From an uncultured Coriobacteriaceae bacterium (GTDB lineage: Bacteria > Actinomycetota > Coriobacteriia > Coriobacteriales > Atopobiaceae), in NCBI GenBank assembly GCA_900544655.1, contig UQWE01000023.1, positions 1 to 14,234 of the forward strand: a DNA stretch of 14,234 bases. The letters are read 5' to 3'. Position 1 is the stretch's first letter, and the number at the start of each line of letters is the position of its first letter. A program made the position numbers and the translations under genes. Shown here one piece after another: positions 14,067 through 14,234 of the stretch. The notes beneath the pieces were generated by a model that had not been told where the DNA came from, did no database searches, and saw nothing but the letters and a program-made list of their open reading frames with translations.

Positions 14067-14108
14067 CAGGGCAGTCTCGCCCTTGGCATAGACCGCAGCA
14101 AGGCACAT

Positions 14109-14143
14109 GGGCCGCTCCCATTTCGGGGGCGGCCCCTTCTTTT
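14109..14143 (+). terminator. Rho-independent terminator of the galM-galK-galT operon
   Basis: GGGCCGCTCCC (14109-14119) pairs with GGGGGCGGCCC (14125-14135), 11 bp with one G-U, around a 5-base loop. It is followed by CTTCTTTT. It lies 43 bases after the galT stop. The remaining 14144-14234 shows nothing identifiable. Confidence 0.88.
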
Positions 14144-14234
14144 GGCGATGTGGCGCGTGGGCGCGCGGAAACGGCCACCGTGCGGCGAGGGAGCGCGCAA
14201 CGTGCGCGCACAGGTACGCACCAGTCGCGGGAGC

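Noticed and set aside
14144..14234. Search for a gene or promoter after the gal terminator
   Set aside because: It is GC-rich sequence with no start codon plus ribosome site and no promoter-like hexamers; too short to judge.

Overview
The window comes from a GC-rich bacterium. The gene set and style (short intergenic gaps, twin-arginine lipoprotein-type leader, class II galT, mgl transporter beside a galM-galK-galT operon) suggest a gut or oral actinobacterium of the class Coriobacteriia (Collinsella/Olsenella type). This is an inference from protein style, not from a marker gene. All assignments rest on reading motifs and on recalled family sequences; no search was run.

Layout. 1-666 is the 3' end of an M19 dipeptidase (+). 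828-2267 is asparaginyl-tRNA synthetase asnS (+). 2324-2352 is a terminator facing the next block. From 2414 to 9928 every gene is on the minus strand. In transcription order these are a LacI-family regulator (9928-8888), a YghZ/AKR14-type aldo-keto reductase (8804-7773), the galactose/methyl-galactoside ABC transporter mglB (7523-6237), mglA (6113-4605) and mglC (4585-2930), then a lone lactose/cellobiose-type PTS IIB protein (2716-2414). Divergent from the regulator, on the plus strand, galM (10159), galK (11269) and galT (12468) form a tight operon that ends in a strong terminator at 14109-14143.

How it works together. MglBAC would bring in galactose. GalM interconverts its anomers, GalK phosphorylates it and GalT moves it onto UDP; galE is not in the window. 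A LacI-type operator (TGAGTACGTTAACA or a one-base variant) occurs three times: before galM and the divergent regulator gene (10070), before mglB (7654), and between mglB and mglA (6142). The local LacI protein is therefore the obvious candidate regulator of both uptake and catabolism.

Most unusual. The galactose-binding protein MglB appears to be a natural circular permutant. Its mature chain begins at the fourth strand of the normal fold (PVVFFN), and the first three strands, including the ligand-contacting D-N-F motif, are at the C-terminus. Its lipobox cysteine is also replaced by tryptophan. Its partner permease MglC carries an added N-terminal domain of about 215 residues, charged and helical. 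The same transporter thus has two remodelled subunits.

No tRNA, rRNA, CRISPR array, insertion sequence or phage gene was seen.
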